A DNA stretch of 64,000 nucleotides from DASYTH01 sp035762905 (GTDB lineage Bacteria > Actinomycetota > Actinomycetes > Mycobacteriales > Pseudonocardiaceae), in contig NZ_DASUCC010000067.1 of assembly GCF_035762905.1 (NCBI RefSeq), positions 17,997-81,996 of the forward strand, written 5' to 3'. This document shows positions 35,371-44,338 of the stretch, in pieces. The position numbers and the translations under genes are program-made. Each line of letters begins with the position of its first letter. Position 1 is the first letter of the stretch. A model generated the notes under the pieces. It searched no databases and had not been told where the DNA came from. It saw only the letters and a list, made by a program, of their open reading frames with translations.

Positions 35371-36216
35371 TCAGCGGTTGTGGATTCGGGTCAGTTCCAG
35401 GCGTACAGGTGAGGCGTTGCCGGTGAAGGTTCCGGTGATCGTGAGCCGGTCGCCGGTCAGCTCGTAGGTGCCGGTGAACACCGGGGGCGAGTCCGGGTGG
35501 AGCCAGGTCTCCCACATCCGTAGCTCGCGCCGCGTGGGGTCGACCTCGAAGTCGTGTTCGATCCAGTGGTTGTCGAAGCGGAAGACGACCAGGCGGGCGC
35601 GGTTGTACTCGAAGTAGACACGGTCCAGTGGTCGAGGCGAGCCGGTCGGCTGATAGGTCCCGGTGTGCACCTGCCAGGCGCCGTCCAGTGGAGTCGGTGC
35701 GCGGTTGTTTTCGTTGGCGAGCCAGTAGGTGCCGGCGAAGACGGCGGCCGTCACCACGGCCAGGACGCCGATCTTCACCATCACCGTCGGGCGATGTCGC
35801 GTGTCCGGGGAGGGTTGGTCGGTCCAGAACACGCGCCGCAGTTGCGCGCGGTGCCGCGACACCACGTAGCCCAGGCACGCCGTGGTGCTGGCAGCCATGA
35901 CAGTGCCACCGGGGTCGATCCCGTAGGTCAGGTCGATGAGCGTGATCGTGGCCAGCACACCCAGCCCGGCGCACGCGGCGATCAGCGTCGTTCTGCGCCA
36001 GCACAACAGCACACCGAGGATGATCTGGACCAGCGCGACGAGGGTTCCGAAGATCGGCGAGAAACTGAAGTAGTGCCACGTCAGCCAGAATCCGGAGACA
36101 TCGCCCATCGGCTTGTCCAGTTCGGACGACAACACCGTGAACTGCGCCCCGGTGAGCTTCGCGCAGCCATAGACGACAAGGACCAGCGCGGCCGCATACC
36201 GGCAGAACGCGTACAT
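35371..36216 (-). CDS. DoxX-like membrane protein with extracytoplasmic domain
   Basis: The 281-residue protein has four N-terminal transmembrane helices resembling DoxX/MauE-type proteins (about 1-125, with WHYFSFSPIFG and CGCAKL-like elements). A fifth helix (about 147-166) is followed by a roughly 115-residue soluble beta-rich domain rich in Trp, Tyr and Thr. ATG 36216 follows GGGGGG; the frame extends 19 codons upstream without a better start. It is the last minus-strand gene beside the sugar genes but is separated by 113 bp and has no evident biosynthetic role, so I place the cluster edge here. Confidence 0.6.
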   Translation of the reverse strand: MYAFCRYAAALVLVVYGCAKLTGAQFTVLSSELDKPMGDVSGFWLTWHYFSFSPIFGTLVALVQIILGVLLCWRRTTLIAACAGLGVLATITLIDLTYGIDPGGTVMAASTTACLGYVVSRHRAQLRRVFWTDQPSPDTRHRPTVMVKIGVLAVVTAAVFAGTYWLANENNRAPTPLDGAWQVHTGTYQPTGSPRPLDRVYFEYNRARLVVFRFDNHWIEHDFEVDPTRRELRMWETWLHPDSPPVFTGTYELTGDRLTITGTFTGNASPVRLELTRIHNR

Positions 36217-36329
36217 CGTACCCCCCGTTGCGCCGAAACCAGGACCGATACCCACATGGACCGCAAAGAGCAAGCGGCTTCACCATGCCATGCGGGTTGG
36301 TTCCGTAATGGGTAGGCCGGGCGGCGACG

Positions 36330-37439
36330 TCAGAGGGTGCGGAGGACCTCGTGGAGGGCGTGGACGACCTTGTCCTGGAGGTCTTCGGAGAGGGAGGAGT
36401 ACATGGGGAGGGAGAAGATCTCGTGGGCGAGGGATTCGGTGGTGGGCAGGGAACCGGGGGCATAGCCCAGGTGGGCGAAGCCGGTCATGGTGTGGACCGG
36501 CCAGGGGTAGCTGACGTTGAGCTCGATGTCGTAGGCGCGCAGGGCCTCGATGATGGCGTCGCGGCGGGGGTGGCGGACCACGTAGAGGTAGTAGGCGTGG
36601 GTGTTGCCCGGCTCGACGGTGGGGAGGACGAGATCGGTGTCGGCGAGGGCTTCGGCGTAGCGGGCGGCCACGGCTTGGCGGGCGGCGACGTAGGTGTCCA
36701 GGCGGGTGAGCTTGCGGCGCAGGATCTCGGCGTGGACCTCGTCGAGTCGGGCGTTGTGGCCGGGGGTGGTGACGACGTAGTAGCGGTCGCGCATGCCGTA
36801 GTAGCGGTACTGGCGGAGCTTGGCGGCCAAGTCGTCGTCCGAGGTGATGGTCGCCCCGGCGTCGCCGTAGGCACCGAGGACTTTGGTGGGATAGAAGGAG
36901 AAGGCGGCGGCGGTACCCATGGTGCCGGCGAGGGCGCCGTGCTGGGTGGCGCCGTGGGCCTGGGCGCAGTCCTCCAGGATGGGGAGGTCGTGGGTGGCCG
37001 CGAGCGCCCGCAACCGGGCCATGTCGACGCATTGGCCGTACAGGTGCACGGGGAGCAGGCAGCGGGTGCGGGGGGTGATGGCGGCGGCAACCTGGGCGAC
37101 GTCCATGAGGTAGTTGTGCGGGTGGACGTCGACGAAGACCGGGGTGGCGCCGACCTGGTCGATGGCGATGACGGTGGGAGCGGCCGTGTTGGACACCGTG
37201 ATGACCTCGTCGCCGCGGCCGATGCCGAGCGCGCGCAGGGCCAGCACCAGGGCGTTGGTGCCGTTGTCGACGCCGACGCAGTGGGCGGCGCCGTGGTAGG
37301 CGGCGAACTCGGCCTCGAAGCCGCGCATGCTGGCGCCGAACACCAACTGGCCGGAGCGGAAGACGGTGTCGACGGCGGCGAGGATCTCGTCGCGCTCCTG
37401 CTCGTACTCCGCGAGATACGACCACACGCGGATGGTCAT
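36330..37439 (-). CDS. dTDP-keto-sugar 3-aminotransferase (DegT/DnrJ/EryC1/StrS)
   Basis: This PLP enzyme of 369 residues should transaminate the 3-keto group of a dTDP-2,6-dideoxy-3,4-diketo-hexose or similar, giving a 3-amino sugar. The pyridoxal-binding Lys is in FYPTKVLGAYGDAG. The GVDNGTNALVLALRALG and EDCAQAHGA segments are typical of TylB/DesV/MegDII-type sugar aminotransferases. Its ATG overlaps the 2,3-dehydratase stop (ATGA). It is the last gene of the sugar operon. Confidence 0.92.
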   Translation of the reverse strand: MTIRVWSYLAEYEQERDEILAAVDTVFRSGQLVFGASMRGFEAEFAAYHGAAHCVGVDNGTNALVLALRALGIGRGDEVITVSNTAAPTVIAIDQVGATPVFVDVHPHNYLMDVAQVAAAITPRTRCLLPVHLYGQCVDMARLRALAATHDLPILEDCAQAHGATQHGALAGTMGTAAAFSFYPTKVLGAYGDAGATITSDDDLAAKLRQYRYYGMRDRYYVVTTPGHNARLDEVHAEILRRKLTRLDTYVAARQAVAARYAEALADTDLVLPTVEPGNTHAYYLYVVRHPRRDAIIEALRAYDIELNVSYPWPVHTMTGFAHLGYAPGSLPTTESLAHEIFSLPMYSSLSEDLQDKVVHALHEVLRTL

Positions 37440-38800
37440 GGGTGTGCTCCTTCGTTGGCCAGGGGATCCAGGACGCTGTGTAGGCAGGCGACGATGCTGC
37501 GGGCCTGCACGTTGAGGTAGTGGCTGTGCCGCAGCAGGGCGCCGAGTTGGTGCAGGGTCAGCCACCGGTGCTCCGGGTACGCCGCAGGCGGGACGTCGAG
37601 GTCGGTTTCCAGTACCACGTAACGGGTTCGGGCGTGCATGAACCGGCCGCCCTCCTCGGAATGCACGGCGTCGAACCGGAACCCGTCCGGATCGGCGGCC
37701 AGCACGTGGTCCAGGAACGCCGGGCGGACGCCGGTGTCCAGCGCGTCGTAGGTTTCCGGGGTGCACTGCACGGTCGGGGCCAGCTCGAGCACGTCCAGGT
37801 AGCCCGGCTCGGCGCGGGCGTGCATGAGGGCGTGCCACACGCCGCCGATCCGGCGGATCAGCAGGGCGACCAGGCCGGTGCCGTGCGGGGCCAGCATCGG
37901 CTGCTGCCACCGGCCGACCTCGCGCCCGGCCGCATGCACTCCGACGCCGATCACGTCGAAGAACAGGCCGCGCTCATGGGAGATCCGGCCCTCGGCGTGC
38001 CGCCAGCCGCGGACCGCGCGCAGCGGGATCGGGGTGGCGTGGACGTCCTGGCGGGTGCGGGCCTCGGTGATCCAACTCAGGATCTCGGTCATCGTGTGCC
38101 TGCTCGAACTCGGCGCCCGGCCGGCCGCCGGCAGGCAGCCGAGCACCGTCCGGGTGTCCATGTTGACCAGATGGTCGATCAGGAGCAGCGACCGCAGCTG
38201 ACCGATGGTCATCCAGCAGAACCCGTCCAGCACCGGCACGTCCGCGGTGGTCTCGACCACCATGTTCCGGTTGCGCTTGTGCCGGAACCAGGCGCCCTGC
38301 TCGGATTGACGCACGTCGGCGATCACCGCCGGCCCGGCCACGTCCCGGAAATAGTCCAGGTACGGCACGGGTTTGCCCCGATGCACGCCGGTGTAGTTGC
38401 TCCGGGTGGCCTGAACCGTCGGGGACAGCTGCACGCCGTTGCAGTTGCCCGGCTCGACCTTGGCCTGCATCAGGCAGTGCAGCACGCCGCCGAACGACTT
38501 GACCAGGATGCCGAGGATGCCGACCTCCGGCTGGCTGATGATCGGCTGGCACCAGCGCTCGATCGGGGCGCCGGGAATGTGCACGTCCAGCCCTTCCACC
38601 CGGAAGAACTTTCCGGTGTCGTGCACCACGTTGCCGGTGTCCGGTTCGAAGTGCCAGCCGGACAGTTCGGCGAGCGGCACCGGCTCGGTGGTGGCGTGGA
38701 ACCGGTCGGCGCAGTCCTTGAGCCAGGCGTCCAGCTCGGGCCCGGTGGTGAGCAGCCCGTCCGGTTCCGCGGCGGACTGGGCGATCCGGGCCTCGATCAT
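37436..38800 (-). CDS. NDP-hexose 2,3-dehydratase
   Basis: The 454-residue protein is the two-repeat 2,3-dehydratase of deoxysugar pathways (TylX3/EryBVI type), which removes the C-2 hydroxyl of dTDP-4-keto-6-deoxyglucose. Each half carries the same pattern: a GW-x-F/H segment, then GV-H-A-LMQAKVEPGN in the N-half and GVWHALMHARAEPGY in the C-half, then LSPTVQ or LAPTVQCTPETY. It overlaps both neighbours by 4 bp. With the adjacent aminotransferase it commits the sugar to the 2,3-dideoxy-3-amino series. Confidence 0.93.
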   Translation of the reverse strand: MIEARIAQSAAEPDGLLTTGPELDAWLKDCADRFHATTEPVPLAELSGWHFEPDTGNVVHDTGKFFRVEGLDVHIPGAPIERWCQPIISQPEVGILGILVKSFGGVLHCLMQAKVEPGNCNGVQLSPTVQATRSNYTGVHRGKPVPYLDYFRDVAGPAVIADVRQSEQGAWFRHKRNRNMVVETTADVPVLDGFCWMTIGQLRSLLLIDHLVNMDTRTVLGCLPAAGRAPSSSRHTMTEILSWITEARTRQDVHATPIPLRAVRGWRHAEGRISHERGLFFDVIGVGVHAAGREVGRWQQPMLAPHGTGLVALLIRRIGGVWHALMHARAEPGYLDVLELAPTVQCTPETYDALDTGVRPAFLDHVLAADPDGFRFDAVHSEEGGRFMHARTRYVVLETDLDVPPAAYPEHRWLTLHQLGALLRHSHYLNVQARSIVACLHSVLDPLANEGAHP

Positions 38801-39513
38801 GCCGAGCGCACCGCGATGAACACGCCCCGCCCGGACTGCACGCCCGGGATGTACTCGGTGGCGAACCCGGCCCGCTCGAACGCCTGCTCGTACTGCGCCC
38901 GGCTGAACAGCCGGGCCACGTAGGTCTCGGTGAAGTGCCGGATCCCCGAGTCGCGCCCGGCGATCACGTAGTGCACGGTCATCCGCGAGCAGTCACCGTC
39001 CCGCGCGGCGTGCGAGACCCGGGCGATGGTGCGGTCCTCGGCGGTGCACACGTCGCCTGCGGTGTAACCCGGGGTGAACGTCTCGGCGAACCACCACGGG
39101 TCGACCAGCACCACGCCGCCCGGTGCCAGGTGCGCCTCGAACCGGCGCAGCGTCGTGGTCAGATCCGCCTCGGTGAGCGCGTGTCCGATCGTGCCGAACA
39201 TGCAGGTGATCGCGTCGAAGGTCTGGCCGAGGTCGAAGTCACGCATGTCGCCCTCGTGGATCACGTCCGCGCCGAACTTGGTGCGCGCAACGGAAACCAT
39301 GTCCCCGGACAGCTCCAGCCCGGCGACCCGGCCGAACAGCTCGTCGAAGCACACCAGATGCGCCGCGGTGGCGCAGCCGACGTCGAGCAGCGAGTCCGCG
39401 TCCGGCGTGCGGGTGCGGATCAGCTCGGCCATGTACTTGGCCTCCTGGGGATAGTCCTTTCCCCGGCTGCTGTAGATCAGGTCGTAGATCTCGGCGAATT
39501 CCGCTCCATACAT
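38797..39513 (-). CDS. Sugar N,N-dimethyltransferase
   Basis: A 238-residue SAM-dependent methyltransferase of the DesVI/TylM1/MegDIII type, which dimethylates the 3-amino group of dTDP-amino sugars. The N-terminal MYGAEFAEIYDLIYSSRGKDY and the SAM motif LLDVGCATAAH are characteristic, as is VDPWWFAETFTPGY. It lies 10 nt after the upstream glycosyltransferase and overlaps the 2,3-dehydratase by 4 bp. Confidence 0.9.
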   Translation of the reverse strand: MYGAEFAEIYDLIYSSRGKDYPQEAKYMAELIRTRTPDADSLLDVGCATAAHLVCFDELFGRVAGLELSGDMVSVARTKFGADVIHEGDMRDFDLGQTFDAITCMFGTIGHALTEADLTTTLRRFEAHLAPGGVVLVDPWWFAETFTPGYTAGDVCTAEDRTIARVSHAARDGDCSRMTVHYVIAGRDSGIRHFTETYVARLFSRAQYEQAFERAGFATEYIPGVQSGRGVFIAVRSA

Positions 39514-39523
39514 GGAGATCCCC

Positions 39524-40771
39524 TCACGCGTGTTCGGCGGCGAGCCGCTCGAGGTCGGGCACGATCGCGGCCGGGCTCGGCGCGGACTGCGCGTCCAGCC
39601 GCAGCCGCTCGGCCGCCTCGGCGAACCCGGGCTCGTTCAGCAGCCGCACCAGGTCGCCGCGAATCCGCTCCGGGCTCGCCTCGTGCGGCGGGATGGCCAG
39701 TCCGGCACCGGACTCGACCACCTGCGCCGCGCGCAGCTCCGTGTCCCACAGCCCGGGCAGGATCAGCTGCGGCACGCCGTAGTGCAGCGCGGTGGACTGC
39801 ACGCCCGCGCCGCCGATGTGCATCACGGCCGAGCAGGTCGGCAGCAGCCCCTGCATCGGAACGAAGTCCAGCACGGTGGCGTTGGCCGGGGCGTCCGCCG
39901 GGCTCTCGCCGGGCGCGGGCAGCAGCGTGGCGATCACCTCGATCTCCAGGTCCGCGAACATGTGCAGGGCGGCGAGCGAGATCAGGTCGACGCCGAAGTA
40001 GTGCCGCACGGAAACCCCGGCGGTGACCGCGACCCTTGGCAGCGCCGGAGGTTCGCGCAGCCAGTCGGGCAGCGCGGCCGGTCCGTTGTACGGCACGTAA
40101 CGCATCCCGATGGTGCGCAGCCCGTAGTCGCGCCGGTGACTCGGCGGCGCCGTGTCGATGGTCCACTGGCCGGTCACGACCTCCTCGACGAAGTCGCAGC
40201 CATGCCGGGAAAGCGCGCCGGTGAGCCACTCGACCAGCGGGTCGCTTTGCGCCTCGGGCGGCTGCTCGGCCAGCTGCCGCCGGAAGTCCTGGTGGATCCG
40301 GACCATGACGTCCGCGCCCCACAGGAACCGGGCGTGCGCGGCGCCGCTGGCCCGGGCGGCGATCGCGCCGGCCCAGCTGAGCTGTTCCCAGACGATCAGG
40401 TCCGGGCGCCACTCCCGGGCGTAGGCAACGAGATCGTCGATGAACTCGTCGTTGTTGACCACGGCCAGATAGTCCCGGGTGGACTCGTCAAGGAAGTCGA
40501 CGAACTCGGCCCACTCGACGTTGGACGAGTCGGCGATGACCTTGCCGACCCGCTGGGTCCAGGAGTCGTCGGCCTTCTCCTCCATCATCTGCTTCCACTT
40601 GTGGTCGGCCCCGACCGGGACCGCCACCAGACCGGACTCGACGATGGCCGGGGCCAGCTCCGGCTGGCTCGCCACCCGAACCTCGTGGCCCGCGGCCCGC
40701 AGCGCCCAGGCGAGCGGCACCATGCTGAAGTAGTGCGTTTTTTCGGCATGCGAAACGAACAGAACGCGCAT
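39524..40771 (-). CDS. Macrolide amino-sugar glycosyltransferase (DesVII/EryCIII-like)
   Basis: This 415-residue GT-B enzyme matches the activator-dependent macrolide glycosyltransferases. It starts MRVLFVSHAEKTHYFSMVPLAWALRAAGHEVRV, and has a C-terminal UDP/TDP-sugar site around HIGGAGVQSTALHYGVPQLILPG. These enzymes usually need a P450-like partner such as DesVIII or EryCII; none lies in this window. It is next to the dimethyltransferase and so probably transfers the dimethylamino sugar. A 90-bp gap separates it from the ketoreductase gene. Confidence 0.9.
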   Translation of the reverse strand: MRVLFVSHAEKTHYFSMVPLAWALRAAGHEVRVASQPELAPAIVESGLVAVPVGADHKWKQMMEEKADDSWTQRVGKVIADSSNVEWAEFVDFLDESTRDYLAVVNNDEFIDDLVAYAREWRPDLIVWEQLSWAGAIAARASGAAHARFLWGADVMVRIHQDFRRQLAEQPPEAQSDPLVEWLTGALSRHGCDFVEEVVTGQWTIDTAPPSHRRDYGLRTIGMRYVPYNGPAALPDWLREPPALPRVAVTAGVSVRHYFGVDLISLAALHMFADLEIEVIATLLPAPGESPADAPANATVLDFVPMQGLLPTCSAVMHIGGAGVQSTALHYGVPQLILPGLWDTELRAAQVVESGAGLAIPPHEASPERIRGDLVRLLNEPGFAEAAERLRLDAQSAPSPAAIVPDLERLAAEHA

Positions 40772-40861
40772 CAGTTGCCCTTTCCCGGGATTTGCGCCCC
40801 AGCTCTGCGAAAGACGTTAGGAACGGCCAGGTCCCCGAACAACCCCTACCCACCCCAGGGG

Positions 40862-41821
40862 CTAGCCGGCGATCGCGGTGACGGTGCGCCGAAGCCCTTC
40901 GTGCAGCGGGATCCGTGGCTGCCAGCCGGTGACGGTGCGGAACGCGGTGGAGTCGATCTCGACGCTCTTCAGGTCGGTGGGTTCAGCGTGCGGCGGTGGC
41001 GGAATCGAGACGACCGGCGCCGGGGGCCGGCCGGTGTGCCGGGCGACCAGTTCGGCGATGGCGGTGAACACCTTGCCCAGCGGTTCGCCGGTGCCGGTGC
41101 CGATCAGCCAGTGCGCGCCGGCCAACGCCTCGACGTGCGCGGCGGCCGCGGTGAACGCCGCGGTGACGTCGTCGATGTAGACGAAATCGCGGCGGACGGA
41201 GCCGTCGTTCCACATGGTGAGGTCGTGGCCGGCGAGGGCCCGGCGGACCATGAAGGCGACGACACCGCGGTCGTCGGCGGTGGAGTCCGGGCCGTGGCCG
41301 TAGACGGTGGGCAGACGCAGGGACACGGCGCGCAGCACACCCGCGGCGGTGGCCCGCTTCAACAGGGTCTCGGCGGTGAGCTTGTGCCGGGAGTAGGCAC
41401 ACCGCGGCCGGTCCGGCTCGGTGCCGTCGATCCGGTCGTGCGCGGTCAGGCCCACCTGGGTGTCGGTGCCGGCGAACAGCACGGCCGGCGCGCGGTCGAA
41501 CCCGGCCAGCACGTCGATCAGATCCCGAACCAGACCGACGTTGATCCGCTCCGCCACCGCGTCGCCATCGGCGACCCGCCAGCCGCCCTCGGTGTAGGCG
41601 ACCAGGTGCACGATCGTGTCGGCGCCGGCCACGGCACCGGCCAGGACGCCGGGCGCGGTCAGGTCGGCGGCGCACACCTCGATGTCGGCCACCGGGTCCA
41701 CCGGCGACGGGGCCGGGCGGCGGGCCACCAGGCGCAGCCGGACCGGTTGCCGGGCAAGGGCCCTTGCGACCGCGGAGCCGATGAAACCGGACGCGCCGAG
41801 CACCACGACCAGCGGCCTCAT
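40862..41821 (-). CDS. NDP-hexose 4-ketoreductase
   Basis: A 319-residue extended SDR/epimerase-family reductase. It has the NAD(P) motif GASGFIG near residue 10, an active-site YSRHK (Tyr-xxx-Lys), and a DFVYIDDV segment near residue 220, as in EryBIV/TylCIV-type enzymes. It should reduce the C-4 keto group and set the final stereochemistry of a deoxysugar. Its ATG overlaps the epimerase stop by 4 bp. Confidence 0.87.
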   Translation of the reverse strand: MRPLVVVLGASGFIGSAVARALARQPVRLRLVARRPAPSPVDPVADIEVCAADLTAPGVLAGAVAGADTIVHLVAYTEGGWRVADGDAVAERINVGLVRDLIDVLAGFDRAPAVLFAGTDTQVGLTAHDRIDGTEPDRPRCAYSRHKLTAETLLKRATAAGVLRAVSLRLPTVYGHGPDSTADDRGVVAFMVRRALAGHDLTMWNDGSVRRDFVYIDDVTAAFTAAAAHVEALAGAHWLIGTGTGEPLGKVFTAIAELVARHTGRPPAPVVSIPPPPHAEPTDLKSVEIDSTAFRTVTGWQPRIPLHEGLRRTVTAIAG

Positions 41822-42462
41822 CCGTACAACTCCCGCTCGACCCGTTGTGCGGCAACGTAACTGGGCAGGATGCCGAGCCGCTCCGCCTCGGCGAGGGTGG
41901 GCGCCACCCGGTCCCGGTCGGACAGGGTCACCTCGATGTCGGTCGGGATCGGCAGGCGCAGCGCCGGATCCAGCGCGGACAGCGCCAGCTCGTGCTCCGG
42001 AACGTAGCTGCCGGACAGCTGGTAGGACATCACGGTGTCGTCCTCGAGCGCCACGAACGCGTGCCCGACGCCGACCGGGAAGTACACGGTGCGGAAGTCC
42101 ACCGTGTCCAGCACGACCGCGTCCCACCGGCCGTAGGTCGGTGAGCCGGTCCGGATGTCGACGATGATGTCCAGCGCCCTTCCCCGGGCGCAGTAGACGT
42201 ACTTGGCGGTTCCGGGCGGGGTGACCGTGAAGTGCACGCCGCGCACCACGCCCCGCCGGGACATGCTGTGGTTGGTCTGCGCGACCGGGAACAGCCGGTG
42301 GCCGACGGTGGCGGCGAACGCCGGCTCCTGGAACGGCGAGAGGAAGTAGCCCCGCTCGTCCGGGAAGACCTGGGGAGTGAACTCGAACGCCCCGGCAACG
42401 GCGAGCGGGCGGGCTCGCAGGGTCGGCGACCCGGCGGCCGGTCGCTCCAGTTGCTCTGTCAT
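41818..42462 (-). CDS. dTDP-4-keto-6-deoxyhexose 3,5-epimerase (RmlC type), copy 1
   Basis: The 214-residue cupin epimerase carries the RmlC hallmarks: FPDERGYF, SRRGVVRGVHF with the catalytic His, RGRALDIIVDIRTGSPTYGRW, and VGVGHAFVAL. It inverts C-5, with or without C-3, to give L-configured sugars. It overlaps both neighbouring genes by 4 bp and is closely similar to the second copy at 43673-44338. Both copies sit just after a glycosyltransferase gene. Confidence 0.92.
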   Translation of the reverse strand: MTEQLERPAAGSPTLRARPLAVAGAFEFTPQVFPDERGYFLSPFQEPAFAATVGHRLFPVAQTNHSMSRRGVVRGVHFTVTPPGTAKYVYCARGRALDIIVDIRTGSPTYGRWDAVVLDTVDFRTVYFPVGVGHAFVALEDDTVMSYQLSGSYVPEHELALSALDPALRLPIPTDIEVTLSDRDRVAPTLAEAERLGILPSYVAAQRVERELYG

Positions 42463-43670
42463 GCCACGATCCTCGATTCGGTCAGGTAGCGCTCGATCGC
42501 GTCGGCCCCGTGCGGGCCGCCGCCGGTTTCCCGGATGTCGCGCCGCATGTCGCGCACCCGTCGGTAGGTCTGCTGATCTGCGGCCAGGTCCAGCACCGTG
42601 CCGCGCAGCCGCTCGGCGGTCAGCGTCCCGTCCCGGACCACCCGGCCCAGCCCGAGTTCGGCCACCCGGGACGCGTTCACCCTGGCCTCGGGCGAGTCCG
42701 GCACCACGATCACCGGCGTGCCCTGGTACAGCGCGCCCATGATGCTGCCGAACCCACCATGCGTGATCGCGACAGCGGCGTGCTCGAGCACGGCCAGAAA
42801 CGGCACCCAGGAACGCACCTCGACGTTCGGTGGCACCGCGCCGCCGAGTCCGTCCACACCGTCGTGCGTGGCCAGCACCACGTGCCAGGGCAGCTCGGCG
42901 AACGCGGCCAGGCAGGTCTCCCAGAACCCGGGGCGACGGTTCACCGTGGTGCCGAGCGACACCAGCAACACCGGCCGGCCATCGCCCGGCGGCGTCCACT
43001 CGCCGACGTCGACCCCCGCCCCCACGCTCGGCCCGACGAAGGTGAACCGGTCGTCGAACCGGTCCCCGGCGTACTGGAACGACCGCGGGCAGCCGACCAG
43101 GTTCAGGCCCTCGACCCGGCCGATGAACTCCTCGAGCGCGGTGTCGCTCTGGCCGTACGCGGCGAGCAGCCGGCGCAGCCGGTTGAAGAACGCCACCAGC
43201 TCCGGGTGCCGCAGCCCGGCCGGGTCCACCTTGCCGAACATCTTCTCCAGCAGGGAGAAGTGCTCGTTGGACGCGAACACCGGCAGGAACTGGGCGGCCG
43301 GCACGCCCCACGCCCGGGACAGGATCCGCCCGGCGTGGTACACGGTGACGTCGTAGACGACCAGATCGGGCCGGTCGGCGACGAAGTGCGCGGTGGCCGC
43401 GCGCAGGATCCCCTCGGCCTCGGTGAGGTAGATCCCGGGCAGCCGGGCGGTTCCGTCCGGTGTGTTCACGATGCCGGCCAGGTCCAGCTCGGGTAGCCGG
43501 GACTGGTACTCCACGACGGTCGCGCCGGCCGCGGCGACGGTGCGCGCCGGGCCTTCGGCCGTGACGTAACTGACCCGGTGACCGCGCCGGACCAGCTCGG
43601 TCACCACGTCCAGGGTGGGGATCACGTGGCCGTAGCCGGAGTTGTTGAGGAAGGCGATGTGCCGGCCCAT
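42459..43670 (-). CDS. Glycosyltransferase (MGT/OleD-like), copy 1
   Basis: The 403-residue GT-B enzyme begins MGRHIAFLNNSGYGHVIPTLDVV and has the donor-binding segment AITHGGFGSIMGALYQGTPVIVVP. This fits macrolide-type glycosyltransferases that use one polypeptide without a partner. Its neighbour and paralogue at 44335 shares layout and motifs. The stop overlaps the epimerase ATG. It may attach a neutral or second sugar to the macrolide, or inactivate the compound in the host by glucosylation (self-resistance). Confidence 0.87.
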   Translation of the reverse strand: MGRHIAFLNNSGYGHVIPTLDVVTELVRRGHRVSYVTAEGPARTVAAAGATVVEYQSRLPELDLAGIVNTPDGTARLPGIYLTEAEGILRAATAHFVADRPDLVVYDVTVYHAGRILSRAWGVPAAQFLPVFASNEHFSLLEKMFGKVDPAGLRHPELVAFFNRLRRLLAAYGQSDTALEEFIGRVEGLNLVGCPRSFQYAGDRFDDRFTFVGPSVGAGVDVGEWTPPGDGRPVLLVSLGTTVNRRPGFWETCLAAFAELPWHVVLATHDGVDGLGGAVPPNVEVRSWVPFLAVLEHAAVAITHGGFGSIMGALYQGTPVIVVPDSPEARVNASRVAELGLGRVVRDGTLTAERLRGTVLDLAADQQTYRRVRDMRRDIRETGGGPHGADAIERYLTESRIVA

Positions 43671-43672
43671 CG

Positions 43673-44338
43673 TCAGTCCCCGCAGTGGAACAGGTCATGC
43701 TCGGCGGCCAGGCAGTCGTCGAACAGCGGCAGGATGCCGAGATCCCGCGCCTCGGCCAGGGTCGGCGCGAGCCGGTCGCGGTCGGACACCTTCACCTCGA
43801 TGTCGGTGGGGATCGGCAGGCGCAACGCCGGGTCGAAGGCGAACAGTCCGATCTCGTCCTTGGGCACGTAGGGCGCCGAGGTCATGTAGGTCAGCAGCGT
43901 GTCATCCTCGAGCGCGACGAACGCGTGCCCGACGCCGATCGGGATGTACACCGCGCGGAAGTCGTCGCCGTCCAGCACGACGGCGTCCCAGCGGCCGTAG
44001 CTGGGCGAGCCGACCCGGATGTCCACGGCGATGTCCAGGGCCCGACCCCGCGGGCAGTACACGTACTTGGCGCCGCCCGGCGGTGTTCGGGTGAAGTGCA
44101 GCCCGCGCATCACGCCGCGCCGCGACTTGCCGTAGTTGGTCTGCGCCACCGGAAACAGCCGGTGGCCGATCGCGTCGACGAAACCCGGCTCCTGGAACGG
44201 CGCGACGAACAGCCCGCGGTCGTCCGGGAAGACGGTCGGCGTGAACTCGACACACCCGGCCACGGCCAGCTCGCGCGCGCGGATGGTGGGCGCGTCGGCC
44301 TTGTCCGGCAACGGGGTCACCACGCTGTTGGGTTTCAT
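43673..44338 (-). CDS. dTDP-4-keto-6-deoxyhexose 3,5-epimerase (RmlC type), copy 2
   Basis: A 221-residue RmlC-type epimerase very like copy 1: RRGVMRGLHF with the catalytic His, RGRALDIAVDIRVGSPSYGRW, IGVGHAFVAL, and DPALRLPIPTDIEV shared exactly. It may have a different epimerisation range (3,5 versus 5 only). The ATG overlaps the stop of the upstream glycosyltransferase (ATGA), and its stop is 2 nt before the next one. Confidence 0.92.
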   Translation of the reverse strand: MKPNSVVTPLPDKADAPTIRARELAVAGCVEFTPTVFPDDRGLFVAPFQEPGFVDAIGHRLFPVAQTNYGKSRRGVMRGLHFTRTPPGGAKYVYCPRGRALDIAVDIRVGSPSYGRWDAVVLDGDDFRAVYIPIGVGHAFVALEDDTLLTYMTSAPYVPKDEIGLFAFDPALRLPIPTDIEVKVSDRDRLAPTLAEARDLGILPLFDDCLAAEHDLFHCGD

